NCBI GenBank assembly: GCA_003280135.1
Contig: QCFW01000006.1
Span: forward strand, 39,433 to 103,432
Direction: 5' to 3'
Source: Prochlorococcus sp. AG-363-N16
GTDB taxonomy: Bacteria; Cyanobacteriota; Cyanobacteriia; PCC-6307; Cyanobiaceae
Length of the DNA stretch: 64,000 nt
The position numbers were made by a program, and so were the translations under genes. Below are positions 37,572 to 48,425 of the stretch, piece by piece. The notes below the pieces were generated by a model, which saw only the letters and a list, made by a program, of their open reading frames with translations, was not told where the DNA came from and ran no database searches. The first letter of the stretch is position 1, and every line of letters begins with the position of its first letter.

Positions 37572-38918
37572 ATGTTTGCAATCGCAATATTAGCTGCCGG
37601 GAAAGGTACTCGCATGAAAAGTAGTCTTCCCAAGGTCTTGCACAAAATTGCTGGTAAAACTCTCCTAGAAAGGGTTGTAGGGAATGCCTTATCCCTTAAA
37701 CCTAAAAAGTGTCTTCTAATAACTGGGCATCAAGCCCAGGCAATTAAGTCAAGCTTAAAAGACTTCAACAATATAGATTTTGTGCACCAAGAGCCTCAGC
37801 AAGGAACTGGTCACGCTATACAACAACTAATGCCAGAACTCAAAGAGTTCAAAGGAGATCTATTGGTTTTAAACGGCGACGTCCCTTTATTAGGTAAAAA
37901 AACTCTAACAAAGTTACTTTCCAAGCATAAAGAGTCTCAAGCAAGCGTAACCCTACTAAGTGCCAACCTTAAAAATCCAAAAGGCTATGGGAGAGTATTT
38001 TTAAATAGTAATAATTTAGTGACTCAAATTATTGAGGATAAAGACTGTTCTGAAATTCAATTAAAGAACACTTTAATTAATGCTGGTGTGTATTGCTTTA
38101 ATTGGTCAGAATTAAAAAATGTTCTCTCTAGATTAACCCCTAACAATTCACAACAAGAGATTTATTTGACAGATGCCATAGAGAAATTACCACTAGCAAA
38201 TCACATACAGGTAGATGATTCAAAAGAAATCATTGGAATAAATAATAAAATGCAATTAGCAGAATGTGAGACAATATTGCAGAAACGTCTACGTGCTTAT
38301 TGGATGGAAGCAGGAGTTACATTTATAGATCCATCCAGTTGTACTATAAGTGAAAAATGTACATTCGGTTCTGAAGTTACAATTGAACCACAAACTCATT
38401 TAAGAGGAGAATGCAAAATTGGTGACAACTGTACACTTGGACCTGACACCTTAATTATAGATTCAGTATTAGGTGATAACGTTAATGTAATAAAATCAGT
38501 AATTGACAATTCAGATATTAAAGATTCTGTAAAGATTGGGCCTTTTGCCCATTTAAGACCAAGAACTGAAATTTCAAATGACTGCAGAATTGGAAACTTT
38601 GTAGAAACTAAAAATACACAAATAGGAAGAGGTACTAAAATAAATCATCTAAGTTACATAGGAGATTCAATACTTGGAAATGAAGTCAATATTGGAGCCG
38701 GAACAATAACAGCAAATTTCGATGGATTCAAAAAGAATAAAACAGTTATAGGTGACATGACGAAAACTGGAGCAAATTCAGTTTTGGTGGCGCCTATAAC
38801 GATTGAAGCCAACGTAACTATCGGGGCTGGCTCTACAATAACAAAAGATGTTTCGAAGAATTCTCTTGCTATAGAAAGATCCAAGCAACTAATTAAACAA
38901 AACTGGTCAAAGAGTTAA
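37572..38918 (+). CDS. glmU: Bifunctional GlcNAc-1-phosphate uridyltransferase / glucosamine-1-phosphate acetyltransferase
   Basis: Makes UDP-GlcNAc in two steps. The N-terminal pyrophosphorylase half has [22 protein letters not shown] and QGTGHAI; the C-terminal half is a left-handed beta helix of hexapeptide repeats ([16 protein letters not shown] onward) with the catalytic histidine in [11 protein letters not shown] and [23 protein letters not shown]. At 448 residues it is a complete two-domain protein. It is convergent with murF, overlapping by 12 bases. Together with MurF, MurI and the amidase it feeds wall synthesis. Confidence 0.97.
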   Translation: MFAIAILAAGKGTRMKSSLPKVLHKIAGKTLLERVVGNALSLKPKKCLLITGHQAQAIKSSLKDFNNIDFVHQEPQQGTGHAIQQLMPELKEFKGDLLVLNGDVPLLGKKTLTKLLSKHKESQASVTLLSANLKNPKGYGRVFLNSNNLVTQIIEDKDCSEIQLKNTLINAGVYCFNWSELKNVLSRLTPNNSQQEIYLTDAIEKLPLANHIQVDDSKEIIGINNKMQLAECETILQKRLRAYWMEAGVTFIDPSSCTISEKCTFGSEVTIEPQTHLRGECKIGDNCTLGPDTLIIDSVLGDNVNVIKSVIDNSDIKDSVKIGPFAHLRPRTEISNDCRIGNFVETKNTQIGRGTKINHLSYIGDSILGNEVNIGAGTITANFDGFKKNKTVIGDMTKTGANSVLVAPITIEANVTIGAGSTITKDVSKNSLAIERSKQLIKQNWSKS

Positions 38919-40298
38919 ATCAATATCAAGAAGTAAAGGTATTAATTTTTCTAGTCCCATTTTCCTACTACCTTTAAGCAATAAGTTATCACCTGGTTTT
39001 AAAATTGATTTTAGTTCATACGCAATTTTTTCTAACTGATCATATACCTGACAAAATGGAAGAGCTGAGCCTATAGAAAACATGGCATCTGCCTCTTTGC
39101 CTTTTGAGAAAATGAATATTCCATCTAGTTTATTTTGAACAGCCCTTGAAATTACTTTCTTATGAAGGTCTAAGCTTTTTTCACCTAATTCAAGCATTGT
39201 TCCTAATACGGCAAAATGTCTACCAGGCTTTGTAATCAGATAATCTAATGATGCATGAACAGATTCAGGAGAAGCATTATAGGTTTCATCTAAGATATTT
39301 ATATTTCCTACCTCTATACATCTACTTCTTCCAGGTAAGTTTTTGCAGTTAATAGTAGTTAACTTATCTAAAGGGAATCCAAGTAATGAATTAACAGCTA
39401 GAGCAAACATAAAATTATAAGCATTATGAAAACCAGGAAAAGGTAGCCTGAATCTTATGTTTTGAAAACTAAGATATAATTCATCATTATCTAAAATTCC
39501 TAGATAATTAGGAGTCATATTAGGATTATTATAAATAGAATTGTCCTTTAACCTTACAACATGTATAGTCTCTACTTTTCCAGCCCAAGTTTCTTTAATA
39601 ACTTCATCCAATAATGGTTCATTAAATGGAATCAAAAGAGTCCCTGATGAATTTAAATATTTAGCAATCTCAATCTTTGCCTTAGCAATATTTCGTCTAC
39701 TGCCTAAACGACCTATATGTGCATTTCCAATATTTGTGATTAAAGCTATATCTGGATGAGTACAAAATGACAATTTTTCAATCTCACCTAAACCTCTCAT
39801 CCCCATTTCAATAACAACAGCACTATGTGAAGGATTTGCCTGCATAAGTGTAAAAGGGACACCTACATCATTGTTATTGTTTTGTTCTGATGCTATAACT
39901 GATCCAAATTGGCCTAGTGTGGCTCTAAGAATTTCGCGTGTTGTTGTCTTACCTACAGATCCAGTGATACCAATGACTGGTGATTTAATTTTTTTTCTAT
40001 GAATTAAAGCTAATTGTTGATATGCCTTTAAGGTATCGTCTACAATCCAATATGTTAAGCCTCGAGGAATATGACCATTAAATCTAGAGGATATTAGAGC
40101 AGCATCTGCACCTGAGGCATAAGCCTGTACTAAAAAGTTGTGGCCATCATAATTCTCACCCTTGATTGGAATAAATAAACATCCTTTAGTTGCTAAGCGG
40201 CTATCTGTACAAACCGGTCCGATCAAATCATTAAGCTTCGAATTATAAAAGGAAGGATCTCCCCATATGTTATTTAGTTCATGCAAACAAAATCTCAT
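38907..40298 (-). CDS. murF: UDP-N-acetylmuramoyl-tripeptide--D-alanyl-D-alanine ligase
   Basis: Adds D-Ala-D-Ala to the UDP-MurNAc-tripeptide. The 463 residues carry the Mur ligase P-loop [40 protein letters not shown] (metal Glu), [13 protein letters not shown], and [11 protein letters not shown], which marks MurF. It is complete. Its stop is interlocked with glmU. The D-Ala-D-Ala it uses is also the substrate of the dipeptidase at 3308. Confidence 0.95.
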   Translation of the reverse strand: MRFCLHELNNIWGDPSFYNSKLNDLIGPVCTDSRLATKGCLFIPIKGENYDGHNFLVQAYASGADAALISSRFNGHIPRGLTYWIVDDTLKAYQQLALIHRKKIKSPVIGITGSVGKTTTREILRATLGQFGSVIASEQNNNNDVGVPFTLMQANPSHSAVVIEMGMRGLGEIEKLSFCTHPDIALITNIGNAHIGRLGSRRNIAKAKIEIAKYLNSSGTLLIPFNEPLLDEVIKETWAGKVETIHVVRLKDNSIYNNPNMTPNYLGILDNDELYLSFQNIRFRLPFPGFHNAYNFMFALAVNSLLGFPLDKLTTINCKNLPGRSRCIEVGNINILDETYNASPESVHASLDYLITKPGRHFAVLGTMLELGEKSLDLHKKVISRAVQNKLDGIFIFSKGKEADAMFSIGSALPFCQVYDQLEKIAYELKSILKPGDNLLLKGSRKMGLEKLIPLLLDIDLTL

Positions 40299-40331
40299 TA
40301 ATATTCAGAAATAACTCTTTTAGAAATAAGT

Positions 40332-41789
40332 TTATTCATTGAGCTTCTTTAAGGAAGGATCTGCATCTTGGCCCACAGAAAATTTTTCAATCTCCTCTAC
40401 ATTTGGTGAAGGTTCTTTTATGCCACAAACTTCCTTATACATACTCTCATATTCCTTAGCGGATCTGTCCCAACTATAAAGTTGACTCATAGCACGAAAT
40501 TGAAGTTGCTTCCAACTTTCTCTGTGTCTAAAGGCTTCCCATGATCTAACCAAAGCAGTATAAAAATCAATCGCTTCAAATCTATCAAAACAAAATCCAG
40601 TACCTTTATTATTAATCGGATCATGTGGAATTACTGTGTCAACTAGACCACCAACATTTCTAACTATCGGAATTGAACCATATCGCATTGCAAGTAGTTG
40701 ACTAATACCACATGGCTCGAATTTGCTAGGCATCAAGAATGCATCTGAACCTGCATAAATTAAACGAGATAGAGCATCATCGTATGTAAGGAATACTGCG
40801 AATCGACCAGGAAACTCTGTTGCAAGTTGCCATAGCGCTGACTCATAAAGATTATCTCCGGTACCTAATACTAAAATTTGAGAATCAGTATAAGCTAGTA
40901 AACGTCTAGAAACCTGCAATAAAAGATCAATACCTTTTTGATCAACCAGTCTACCTACCATTCCTAAAAGATATTTGTCAGGGTTCACCTCCAATCCCAT
41001 CTGAGTTTGAAGAGCCTCTTTATTTATTTTTCTGCCAGAAACATTAGATACATCAAAATTAGAGGGTAATGATTTGTCTGTAGAAGGATTCCAATCCTCC
41101 AAATCAATACCATTCAATATGCCTCTTAATTTACCCGAGACATAATTTAATAGTCCTTCAAGATTCTCACCATAATCTGATGTTCGAATTTCTTGTGCAT
41201 AGGTAGGTGAAACAGCATTAATTCTATCTGCATAGAGCATTGCTGCTGCCATAGTGTGATCACCATGCATATACCATGGACACCATGTCATTTTTTCTAA
41301 CTTCCATCTCCAAGGACCTTGATATTTAAGATTATGAATTGTAAAAACAGTACTAATTTCGGGATCTTGATGCATCCATACAGGGATCATTCCTGTATGC
41401 CAGTCGTGACAATGTAAGACTTGTGGTTTCCAAGAATTCCAGGCAAATTCAGCAGTGGCATTTGCAAAGAAAGTAAACCTCCAATCCTCATCATCACCTC
41501 CATAGATTCTTTCTGGATCAAAAACTGGATGTCCTACAAGGTATATATGAAGTCCACTTTGAGGATGTTTAGTTTCATAAACTGAAAAGTCACTGCCCAT
41601 TGCCTGCGCATTAAAAACAGGTTCTTTTGAAACTTTTAACTGACTCCAAAGTTTGCTATATCCTGGGATTATCAATCGAACATCGTGTCCTAATTTTGAC
41701 AATGCAGGAGGTAAAGAAGAAACTACATCTCCCATGCCACCGACTTTAATCATCGGGGCGCATTCAGCTGCAGCAAATAGAATGCGCAT
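40332..41789 (-). CDS. glgA: Glycogen synthase
   Basis: GT5 enzyme that extends glycogen from ADP-glucose. The 485 residues start [27 protein letters not shown] (ADP-glucose site, KxGGxxD) and have [42 protein letters not shown] and [17 protein letters not shown] with the catalytic Glu. It ends with an acidic tail. It lies 33 bases from menB and 33 from murF, on one minus-strand run. Confidence 0.96.
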   Translation of the reverse strand: MRILFAAAECAPMIKVGGMGDVVSSLPPALSKLGHDVRLIIPGYSKLWSQLKVSKEPVFNAQAMGSDFSVYETKHPQSGLHIYLVGHPVFDPERIYGGDDEDWRFTFFANATAEFAWNSWKPQVLHCHDWHTGMIPVWMHQDPEISTVFTIHNLKYQGPWRWKLEKMTWCPWYMHGDHTMAAAMLYADRINAVSPTYAQEIRTSDYGENLEGLLNYVSGKLRGILNGIDLEDWNPSTDKSLPSNFDVSNVSGRKINKEALQTQMGLEVNPDKYLLGMVGRLVDQKGIDLLLQVSRRLLAYTDSQILVLGTGDNLYESALWQLATEFPGRFAVFLTYDDALSRLIYAGSDAFLMPSKFEPCGISQLLAMRYGSIPIVRNVGGLVDTVIPHDPINNKGTGFCFDRFEAIDFYTALVRSWEAFRHRESWKQLQFRAMSQLYSWDRSAKEYESMYKEVCGIKEPSPNVEEIEKFSVGQDADPSLKKLNE

Positions 41790-41822
41790 TTAAGTCTTTA
41801 AAGGTTCCGTGATCCTAATGGT

Positions 41823-42713
41823 TCAAGGTAACCAATCGGAATCTGAATAGTCAGGTTTCCTTTTTTCCAAAAATGCGTTTCTTCCTTCTTTAGACTCTTC
41901 TGTCCTGTAGAAAAGGTGAGTTGCCTGACCAGCTAATTCCTGTATACCAGCAATTCCATCAGTTTCTGCATTAAATGCTGCTTTTAAACAGCGAATAGCA
42001 GTTGGACTATTTTGAAGGATTTCTTTTGCCCATTTGATCCCTTCCATCTCTAAATCATTCAAAGGTACGACAGCATTAACTAGATTCATTTTCAGAGCTT
42101 CTTCTGCTCCGTATTGTCTACATAAAAACCAGATTTCTCGAGCTTTTCTTTGACCAACAACTCTAGATAAAAAAGAAGAGCCAAAGCCAGCATCAAAACT
42201 ACCAACTCTAGGGCCAGTCTGGCCAAAGACAGCATTCTCAGCTGCCAAACTAAGATCACACAATAAATGTAAAACCTGTCCTCCTCCTATTGCATAACCT
42301 GCTACAAGAGCAATTACTACTTTTGGAATAGTACGGATAATCTTCTGTAAATCAAGAACATTTAACCTAGGAATTCCTGAATAATCTTGATAACCACCAT
42401 CGACTCTTATACTTTGATCTCCTCCTGAGCAGAAGGCGTACTTACCATCTGATGACGGGCCAACTCCAGTTAAAAGTATAACTCCAATATTTTTGTTATC
42501 TCTAAGTCTTGTAAAAGCATCACAAAGTTCAGCAACCGTTTGAGGAGTAAAAGAATTTCTTTTTTCAGGACGATTTATAGCAACTCTTGCAATTCCTTCA
42601 TCAGAAATATCGACATAAATATCTTGATAAGTAGAAAGTGGTTTCCAAGCGATCGAACTTTTCCCAGGCAAAACCTTTGGAGAAGATGAACTGGAATGAG
42701 AGTTGCTGATCAT
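41823..42713 (-). CDS. menB: 1,4-dihydroxy-2-naphthoyl-CoA synthase
   Basis: Crotonase-fold enzyme that closes the naphthoquinone ring for phylloquinone. The 296 residues have the oxyanion-hole segments [10 protein letters not shown] and [41 protein letters not shown], and the MenB-typical [13 protein letters not shown] and C-terminal [12 protein letters not shown]. The N-terminus has a Ser-rich stretch that may be disordered. It is 26 bases downstream of menD, the expected partner. Confidence 0.97.
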   Translation of the reverse strand: MISNSHSSSSSPKVLPGKSSIAWKPLSTYQDIYVDISDEGIARVAINRPEKRNSFTPQTVAELCDAFTRLRDNKNIGVILLTGVGPSSDGKYAFCSGGDQSIRVDGGYQDYSGIPRLNVLDLQKIIRTIPKVVIALVAGYAIGGGQVLHLLCDLSLAAENAVFGQTGPRVGSFDAGFGSSFLSRVVGQRKAREIWFLCRQYGAEEALKMNLVNAVVPLNDLEMEGIKWAKEILQNSPTAIRCLKAAFNAETDGIAGIQELAGQATHLFYRTEESKEGRNAFLEKRKPDYSDSDWLP

Positions 42714-42739
42714 TTCAAAAAGTTTTTAAATAATAATTT

Positions 42740-44455
42740 TTAATAAGTTGAAAAATATTGCTTAACCTCATTAGAAACCTTTCTTCTTAGATGAAGATCT
42801 TCTGAAGAATCTGTCTTGACTCTGATCAATACTGGTCCAGAAAAAGTCATTCCCCAATCAAAAGCTAGTTTAATTTCATTAATAGATTTTACTTCTTTAG
42901 TAGGAATTTGATAAGCAGAAGCAATAGTTTTTGCATTTGCGAATTGTGGCATAAGAAAAAGTTTATCAAAGTCTCCTTTAAGTAGTCCGTCTATGCCTAA
43001 TTGTTTAAAAATACCACCTCCTGCATTATCTATTAATAATACAATTAATGGGGGAGAATTTCTGTCTGTTAAAAGCCATCCATTTGTATCATGCAATAGA
43101 GCTAAGTCACCACATATAAGTATTAATCTTCCAATAGATTTAGAAAGACCTATCGCCAAAGATAGTGTGCCGTCTATACCAGATGCACCTCTGAAGCCAA
43201 AACATCTTCGACCCAAATAAGTAGAGCCAGAAAATGTAATCCAATCTCTTATCGGAGTACTAGCTGAGATCATTATTGGTAGGCTTTCTGGAAGAATTCT
43301 AGGAAGCCAATAGGCTAAAGATGGTTCACTAATTACGTTTTCATATTGCAAATTTTCAAGTAGGTAGCTATTAATCTTCTTATCAATCTCAATAAGTTCA
43401 GATAGTAGTTTTCCTTTATAACTGGGGTTAGTAAAGTTTTGATTATTATTCTTTAAGGTGGACTGAGATTTAAACCATCTTGTGAAGCCAAAAGAATATT
43501 GCTTAGCAATTTTCAATGGATCGATTGGTCTTATTTCATCTTCAGTGATTAAAACTTGATTTAAACAATCATCCTTTAACCAATCCTGCAAAACCCTACT
43601 AGAAGGGATTGGACCTAATCGCAAAACTTGCAAGTTTTTCTTCTTAGAAAAATAATCCAGAGAAATTATTAACTCCCAAAATCTTATTAGACCAGGCATA
43701 TCAGGTTCTATACCTGATAGAGGATCAGCAAAGACGGGCCAACCTGTTATAGAAAGGAACCTCTTTAATGATTTATTGAAACTACAAAGATTGCCAGCTT
43801 TTCCTCTCCAAGGTCCAGCAATCACAATACCTTGCGAAAAGAAATGGACATTAGTATTAGTTAAAGCTTCTTCAGTTATGATTGATTTTTCAAAGGTTGT
43901 GTCCTTTAAAACTTGGCTGGTGTTATATAAACTTGGTACCCATCCATTTAAGACAGCTTTTTGATCTAAAATACTAGGGTGTAAAGGTTCTTCAATAGGA
44001 AGATTTAAGTGGACTGGACCTGGATAAGAATTTGCTGAATGCCAAACCTCTTCTACAAGAGAAGTTAGTTTTATCTGATTTAAACCATGAATTCCTTGCT
44101 TAGGACCTAAAAATACAGTTCTACAAGCAGCAGATAAAAATTCCTCTTGATTTACCGTTTGATTAGAACCACAATTCTTTAATCTCTCTGGTCTATCAGC
44201 TGTTATAAAAATAATAGGTTGACATGATCGGTCTGCCTCAACAGCTGCTGGAAGAAGATTACTGACTGCCGTTCCTGAGGTGGTTATAACTATTACTGAT
44301 TTACCCAAGCCAGTGCTAATTCCAACTCCCATGAAGGCTGCAGACCTTTCATCTATTGCTGTATGAATTTTAAGGTTAGTTGTTTCCGCAACGGCACCGG
44401 CCGCCATTGCTAATGGGCCAGAGCGGCTACCAGGGCAAAGGATCAAATGATCCAT
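42740..44455 (-). CDS. menD: SEPHCHC synthase (MenD), start uncertain
   Basis: Thiamine-diphosphate enzyme that joins isochorismate and 2-oxoglutarate for phylloquinone. The 571 residues from ATG 44455 carry LCPGSRSGPLAMAAG, DERSAAFMGVGIS, the ThDP/Mg segment GDLALLHDTNGW and QLGIDGLLKGDFDKLF. Family members have about 20-30 residues before LCPGSRS. Here the frame stays open for 37 codons upstream (44456-44566), encoding a MenD-like LKLLLALSKKGMDHLILCP, but it has no ATG, GTG or TTG. The true start may be a rare ATT or CTG (44521), or the protein is N-terminally short. Confidence 0.93.
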   Translation of the reverse strand: MDHLILCPGSRSGPLAMAAGAVAETTNLKIHTAIDERSAAFMGVGISTGLGKSVIVITTSGTAVSNLLPAAVEADRSCQPIIFITADRPERLKNCGSNQTVNQEEFLSAACRTVFLGPKQGIHGLNQIKLTSLVEEVWHSANSYPGPVHLNLPIEEPLHPSILDQKAVLNGWVPSLYNTSQVLKDTTFEKSIITEEALTNTNVHFFSQGIVIAGPWRGKAGNLCSFNKSLKRFLSITGWPVFADPLSGIEPDMPGLIRFWELIISLDYFSKKKNLQVLRLGPIPSSRVLQDWLKDDCLNQVLITEDEIRPIDPLKIAKQYSFGFTRWFKSQSTLKNNNQNFTNPSYKGKLLSELIEIDKKINSYLLENLQYENVISEPSLAYWLPRILPESLPIMISASTPIRDWITFSGSTYLGRRCFGFRGASGIDGTLSLAIGLSKSIGRLILICGDLALLHDTNGWLLTDRNSPPLIVLLIDNAGGGIFKQLGIDGLLKGDFDKLFLMPQFANAKTIASAYQIPTKEVKSINEIKLAFDWGMTFSGPVLIRVKTDSSEDLHLRRKVSNEVKQYFSTY

Positions 44456-44589
44456 TCCTTTTTTGCTTAAAGCTAATAAAAGCTTTAAACAAATAAAGAA
44501 ATTAGTTCTTGATAACGACAGAGATTGATGAATAACTTCTACAATTCTCTGACAAAACTCAAAAATTTAGCAACAAAAAGAAAAGTTTA

Positions 44590-45165
44590 ATGTCTTCTTC
44601 AAAATCCACTGGATCAAGCAAGAAAAAATTTGAATGGATAAATCTAATTGTATGGATATTGATAGCAATATTCCTTAGATGGCAAATCATAGAGCCTCGC
44701 TGGATCCCTTCGGGGTCAATGCTTCCAACTTTAGAAATCCAAGAAAGAATATTAGTTGAAAAATTAACTCCTAAAATTACGAAGCTACTGAAAAACACCG
44801 TATCAAGAAAATCTATTATTGTTTTCCACCCACCAAAGTCCCTTATAAATGCTGGTTTTGATCAGAATTCTGCTCTAATCAAGAGGGTTGTTGGAGTAGC
44901 TGGAGATAAAGTAGAAGTTAAGAATGGATCAATAATAATAAATGGAGAAAAAGTTTTTGAACCATGGTTAAAAGAAGATATGAACTATGAAATACCGTTA
45001 TTCGAAGTTCCTGAAGATTCCTATTGGGTATTAGGTGATAATAGAAATAACAGTCTTGATTCACATTTGTGGGGACCTTTACCCTCTGAGAACATTATAG
45101 GTAGAGCAGTTTTTAGATACTGGCCTCTAAATAAGATTGGACCTATACGGTTCTCTCCATCTTAA
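44590..45165 (+). CDS. lepB: Signal peptidase I
   Basis: Membrane serine peptidase that removes Sec/Tat signal peptides. The 191 residues have one N-terminal membrane helix (about 15-30), then SGSMLPTL with the catalytic Ser, and LIKRVVGVAGD with the catalytic Lys, followed by GDNRNNSLDSHLWGPLP. This is the short bacterial form. It is divergent from menD. Confidence 0.96.
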   Translation: MSSSKSTGSSKKKFEWINLIVWILIAIFLRWQIIEPRWIPSGSMLPTLEIQERILVEKLTPKITKLLKNTVSRKSIIVFHPPKSLINAGFDQNSALIKRVVGVAGDKVEVKNGSIIINGEKVFEPWLKEDMNYEIPLFEVPEDSYWVLGDNRNNSLDSHLWGPLPSENIIGRAVFRYWPLNKIGPIRFSPS

Positions 45166-45224
45166 AATAGTAAAAACTAAGGCCTTAATGCGATATGGTG
45201 TTATGTAATTGAGATCACACTGGG

Positions 45225-45575
45225 ATGTTTAACCCGGAGTTTCTTACGACAGACAATAGCGACGGAACTGAAGGCAATGCTCTAATTGAGTATCTTCAGG
45301 AACAATCCCCTGAAGTTCTTCAACGAGTTGCCAAGTCAGCTAGTACAGACATACAAGACATAATTAAACATAATGTTCAAGGTCTTTTGGGAATGCTTCC
45401 TGGTGAGCATTTTGAAGTCAAAGTAACATCATCTCGTGATCAGTTTGGAAACTTACTAGCTTCAGCGATGATGACAGGTTATTTCTTAAGGCAAATGGAA
45501 CAAAGAAAGGAGCTTGAAGAATCTTTGTTAACAGATAAAGAAATGTCCGTTAACCCAGATGACTTAAATTTTTAA
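45225..45575 (+). CDS. DUF760 family protein
   Basis: A small helical protein of 116 residues found across cyanobacteria and plastids. The core YLQEQSPEVLQRVAKSASTDIQDIIKHNVQGLLGMLPGEHF and the following LLASAMMTGYFLRQMEQRKEL match DUF760. The role is unknown; plastid relatives have been linked to protein turnover, but I do not extend that here. It ends interlocked by 12 bases with the DUF4336 gene. Confidence 0.8.
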   Translation: MFNPEFLTTDNSDGTEGNALIEYLQEQSPEVLQRVAKSASTDIQDIIKHNVQGLLGMLPGEHFEVKVTSSRDQFGNLLASAMMTGYFLRQMEQRKELEESLLTDKEMSVNPDDLNF

Positions 45576-46760
45576 TTTTTTGACAGGATCTTTTGGAACA
45601 ATATTTAGCTTAAGTAATTGATTATCTACACTGCTTAGAAAAGCAAAATTTTCATGATCTGTTGACCAATTAGAAAAATTAATTCCTTTTCTCAACTCCA
45701 AGCATTCTCTCCTAGAGAATTTGACAGGTGAAGTGAAATGAGCAGAAACCAACTTCTTCATACCATTTAGGCTGGACACCTGATCCAACCACTTTAAGAA
45801 TTCCTTTTTTGCTCTTGGGAAAACAAGTCTCTTTATAACAGGTGCAACCTGAAGCAGAGGTTTATTTTTACCAACAATTTGCATAGCCGAATCTTCCCAA
45901 CCGTCCTCCCAAAAAAAAGGATACAAACCAAAATGAGACTTTGAATTTCTCATTCCTGGTTTAAATGAATTTTTAATTACCTGAGAAAGTTGCGGAATAG
46001 TTAAAAAATAAGGCTTCAAAAATGAAGCAAACAAAACTACTCTTAACCAGCCTTTCTTTCTTTTAAATACTGAATCTATTAAAGCTTCATTGCCTGAATC
46101 TCTAGAATGAAACAAAACAGGAGTTGGGTCAAAATCAAACAATTTAGGAGGTTTAGAGTCAATTGCTACCAATGCATCTGTAACTATTAAGGTTGCCGAA
46201 GGTCTATGAAAACAAGAAATTTCTTGAAATTGTCCAAGACCAATATCAATTGGTCCTAAGGAAATCCATTCACAAACATCAGAGTGAGGAAAACCATTTT
46301 GGATAAGATATCTTGTTCTCTTAGGTGGGAATCCCAACCATGACAAAGGTAGATTAAAAGGAAAGCTCCATTGACCAGGGCATAACCATAAATTAGCTTT
46401 TGGGAAACTCCTCGCCATTGCTGGCATTGCAATTTTATGTTCTAAACCTGATGCGGTTGGAAGCACGATTGATAAAACCGGACCATATTTTTTTTCTAAT
46501 CCTTTTATTAGGGTAAGTAATTCGGTAGTAGGAGGCAAAGGGTTAATCAACATTAAACCTTTTGGAACCTTAACTATAGTCAACCTTATTGGTACAGCTA
46601 CATAGTAAAGACCTTGTAATTGCTCAACACCCCAAACCATTTTGGGAATTAAATCTTGTAGTATAGTTTTTTTATTTCCATAGGGATAGAGTGGAAATAA
46701 AGGCCACCAACTCCAATTTTTATCATTAACAATAGATTCCTTATTTGTTACTTTAACCAT
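45564..46760 (-). CDS. DUF4336 family protein
   Basis: A cyanobacterial/plant protein of 398 residues of unknown function. The N-terminal WSWWPLFPLYPYG and the beta-lactamase-like spacing in LSIVLPTASGLEHKIAMPAMARSFPKANLWLCPGQ suggest a metallo-beta-lactamase-like fold that may have lost its full metal site; that is a cautious inference. It is two bases downstream of the metal-transporter permease gene on the same strand, so it is probably in the same transcript. Confidence 0.75.
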   Translation of the reverse strand: MVKVTNKESIVNDKNWSWWPLFPLYPYGNKKTILQDLIPKMVWGVEQLQGLYYVAVPIRLTIVKVPKGLMLINPLPPTTELLTLIKGLEKKYGPVLSIVLPTASGLEHKIAMPAMARSFPKANLWLCPGQWSFPFNLPLSWLGFPPKRTRYLIQNGFPHSDVCEWISLGPIDIGLGQFQEISCFHRPSATLIVTDALVAIDSKPPKLFDFDPTPVLFHSRDSGNEALIDSVFKRKKGWLRVVLFASFLKPYFLTIPQLSQVIKNSFKPGMRNSKSHFGLYPFFWEDGWEDSAMQIVGKNKPLLQVAPVIKRLVFPRAKKEFLKWLDQVSSLNGMKKLVSAHFTSPVKFSRRECLELRKGINFSNWSTDHENFAFLSSVDNQLLKLNIVPKDPVKKLKI

Positions 46761-46762
46761 AA

Positions 46763-47632
46763 TTATAAATCAATTGAGTTATTGAATTTAATAATTCCAT
46801 ACCTGGGGGCAAATAGAAATGCCAAAAGAAAAAATAGTGTTTGAACAAGTACAATCGAGCCTCCAGTTTCTATATCAGACCAATAACTAACATAAACTCC
46901 AATAACACTAGACAAAACACTACTAACAACAGCTAAAAAAGTCATATTAGAAAAACGATCTGTTAGTAAATATGCAGTAGCACCTGGCGTTACCAACATT
47001 GCAACGACAAGAATTATACCTACTGTTTGTAAGCCTGCAACAGCTGATAGAGATAAGGCAGATAACAAAAGATAATGGAGTATTCCTGTATTGATACCAA
47101 TAGATCTTGCATGAGTTGCATCAAAGCAATAAAGCATAAGATCTCTTCTAAAAATTAATAATATAAAAACTACTATAAAAGAAATTAAAAGTGTTTGTTT
47201 AACATCAGAATTAGAAATTCCGAGTGGACTTCCAAAAAGAATATGCATCAAGTCAATATTACTTTTTATTTTTGAGACCAAGACAAGTCCTAAAGCAAAG
47301 AAGCCAGTAAAAACTAATCCTATTACTGTATCTTCTTTTACTCGAGACTTCTGTTTAATAAAACCAATTAATGCTACTGATCCAACTCCAAAAACAAATG
47401 CACCAAAAGAGAAAGGAAGTCCTAATGCATAAGCTATTACAACGCCAGGCATCACAGAATGAGAAACAGCGTCTCCCATCAAAGCCCATCCTTTGAGGGT
47501 CATGTAACAAGAAAGAAGGCCGCAAACCCCACCAACTAAGGCACTGACCATAAGAGCCCTTCTCATAAACTCATGAGAAAGTGGATCAATTAAAAGGCTT
47601 AAAGGATCAAATGTAATAAAGAAAACATGCAT
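46763..47632 (-). CDS. mntB: Manganese/zinc ABC transporter permease
   Basis: ABC-3 family permease, about eight to nine membrane helices in 289 residues. GGVCGLLSCYMTLKGWALMGDAVSHSVMPGVVIAY near the N-terminus and PGATAYLLTDRF near residue 220 are typical. It completes a binding-protein/ATPase/permease set in order mntC-mntA-mntB. Whether the metal is Mn or Zn is not fixed by the permease; the binding protein lacks a His-rich loop, favouring Mn. Confidence 0.85.
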   Translation of the reverse strand: MHVFFITFDPLSLLIDPLSHEFMRRALMVSALVGGVCGLLSCYMTLKGWALMGDAVSHSVMPGVVIAYALGLPFSFGAFVFGVGSVALIGFIKQKSRVKEDTVIGLVFTGFFALGLVLVSKIKSNIDLMHILFGSPLGISNSDVKQTLLISFIVVFILLIFRRDLMLYCFDATHARSIGINTGILHYLLLSALSLSAVAGLQTVGIILVVAMLVTPGATAYLLTDRFSNMTFLAVVSSVLSSVIGVYVSYWSDIETGGSIVLVQTLFFLLAFLFAPRYGIIKFNNSIDL

Positions 47633-47639
47633 TATATTT

Positions 47640-48425
47640 TTAATCTATAGATTCACTACCCGATATAGGGTCAGGCTGGTCACCTCCGAATGTCATTGAT
47701 AGGTTTTCCTTAGTAAAGACTTCTGATGTGTTTCCATAGGCAAGAACCGTTTTGTTTATTAGGACTACTAGATCACAAAAATCTCTTACATGATTAAGGT
47801 CATGAGTAGAAATCAAAATCGTTCTGCCTTCCTTTCGAAACTGAATAAAAAGATCAGCCATAAGTTTTTCTGTTCTGACGTCAACACCTGCAAAGGGTTC
47901 ATCTAAAAGCAATACATTTGATCTTTGAGCTATTGCTCTTGCAAGGAAAGTTCTTTTGCGTTGACCTCCAGAAAGAGCACAAATGGGCTTATTTCTCAAT
48001 TCAAGGAGTTCAACTCTTTCTAATGCATGCCAAACAGCTTTTACATCAGATTGTCTTGGCACTCTTAGAAAATTCATCGAACCATATCTACCCATCATTA
48101 CTACATCCCAAACACTGACAGGAAAGGATGAGTCTATTCCTTCATTTTGAGGAACATAGGCTACCGCCTGTTCTTTCTGCGCTCTACTAACTGGCAATCC
48201 ATTGATTCTAATTTTTCCCCTTGAAGGTAAAACGAAACCCATTAAAGCTTTAAAAAATGTTGACTTACCTGCTCCGTTCATACCTACCAAACCACAAATA
48301 CAGCCTGAACTAAGCCTTAAGCTAGCGTCATAAAGAGCAAGGGTTCCGTTGTAATCAACACAGATTTGTTCTGCCTCAATTCTTAGGAAACCAGTTGAAT
48401 TTTGATTTGTAAAAGAATTCATCAA
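47640..48425 (-). CDS. mntA: Manganese/zinc ABC transporter ATP-binding protein
   Basis: ATPase of 261 residues. Walker A GMNGAGKST, Q-loop YVPQNEGIDSSFP, signature LSGGQRKR, Walker B VLLLDEPFAGVD and switch STHD are all present. The YVPQ...D..FP form is that of metal (Mn/Zn/Fe) importers. Its start overlaps the mntC stop by four bases, and the permease follows seven bases downstream. Confidence 0.92.
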   Translation of the reverse strand: MMNSFTNQNSTGFLRIEAEQICVDYNGTLALYDASLRLSSGCICGLVGMNGAGKSTFFKALMGFVLPSRGKIRINGLPVSRAQKEQAVAYVPQNEGIDSSFPVSVWDVVMMGRYGSMNFLRVPRQSDVKAVWHALERVELLELRNKPICALSGGQRKRTFLARAIAQRSNVLLLDEPFAGVDVRTEKLMADLFIQFRKEGRTILISTHDLNHVRDFCDLVVLINKTVLAYGNTSEVFTKENLSMTFGGDQPDPISGSESID

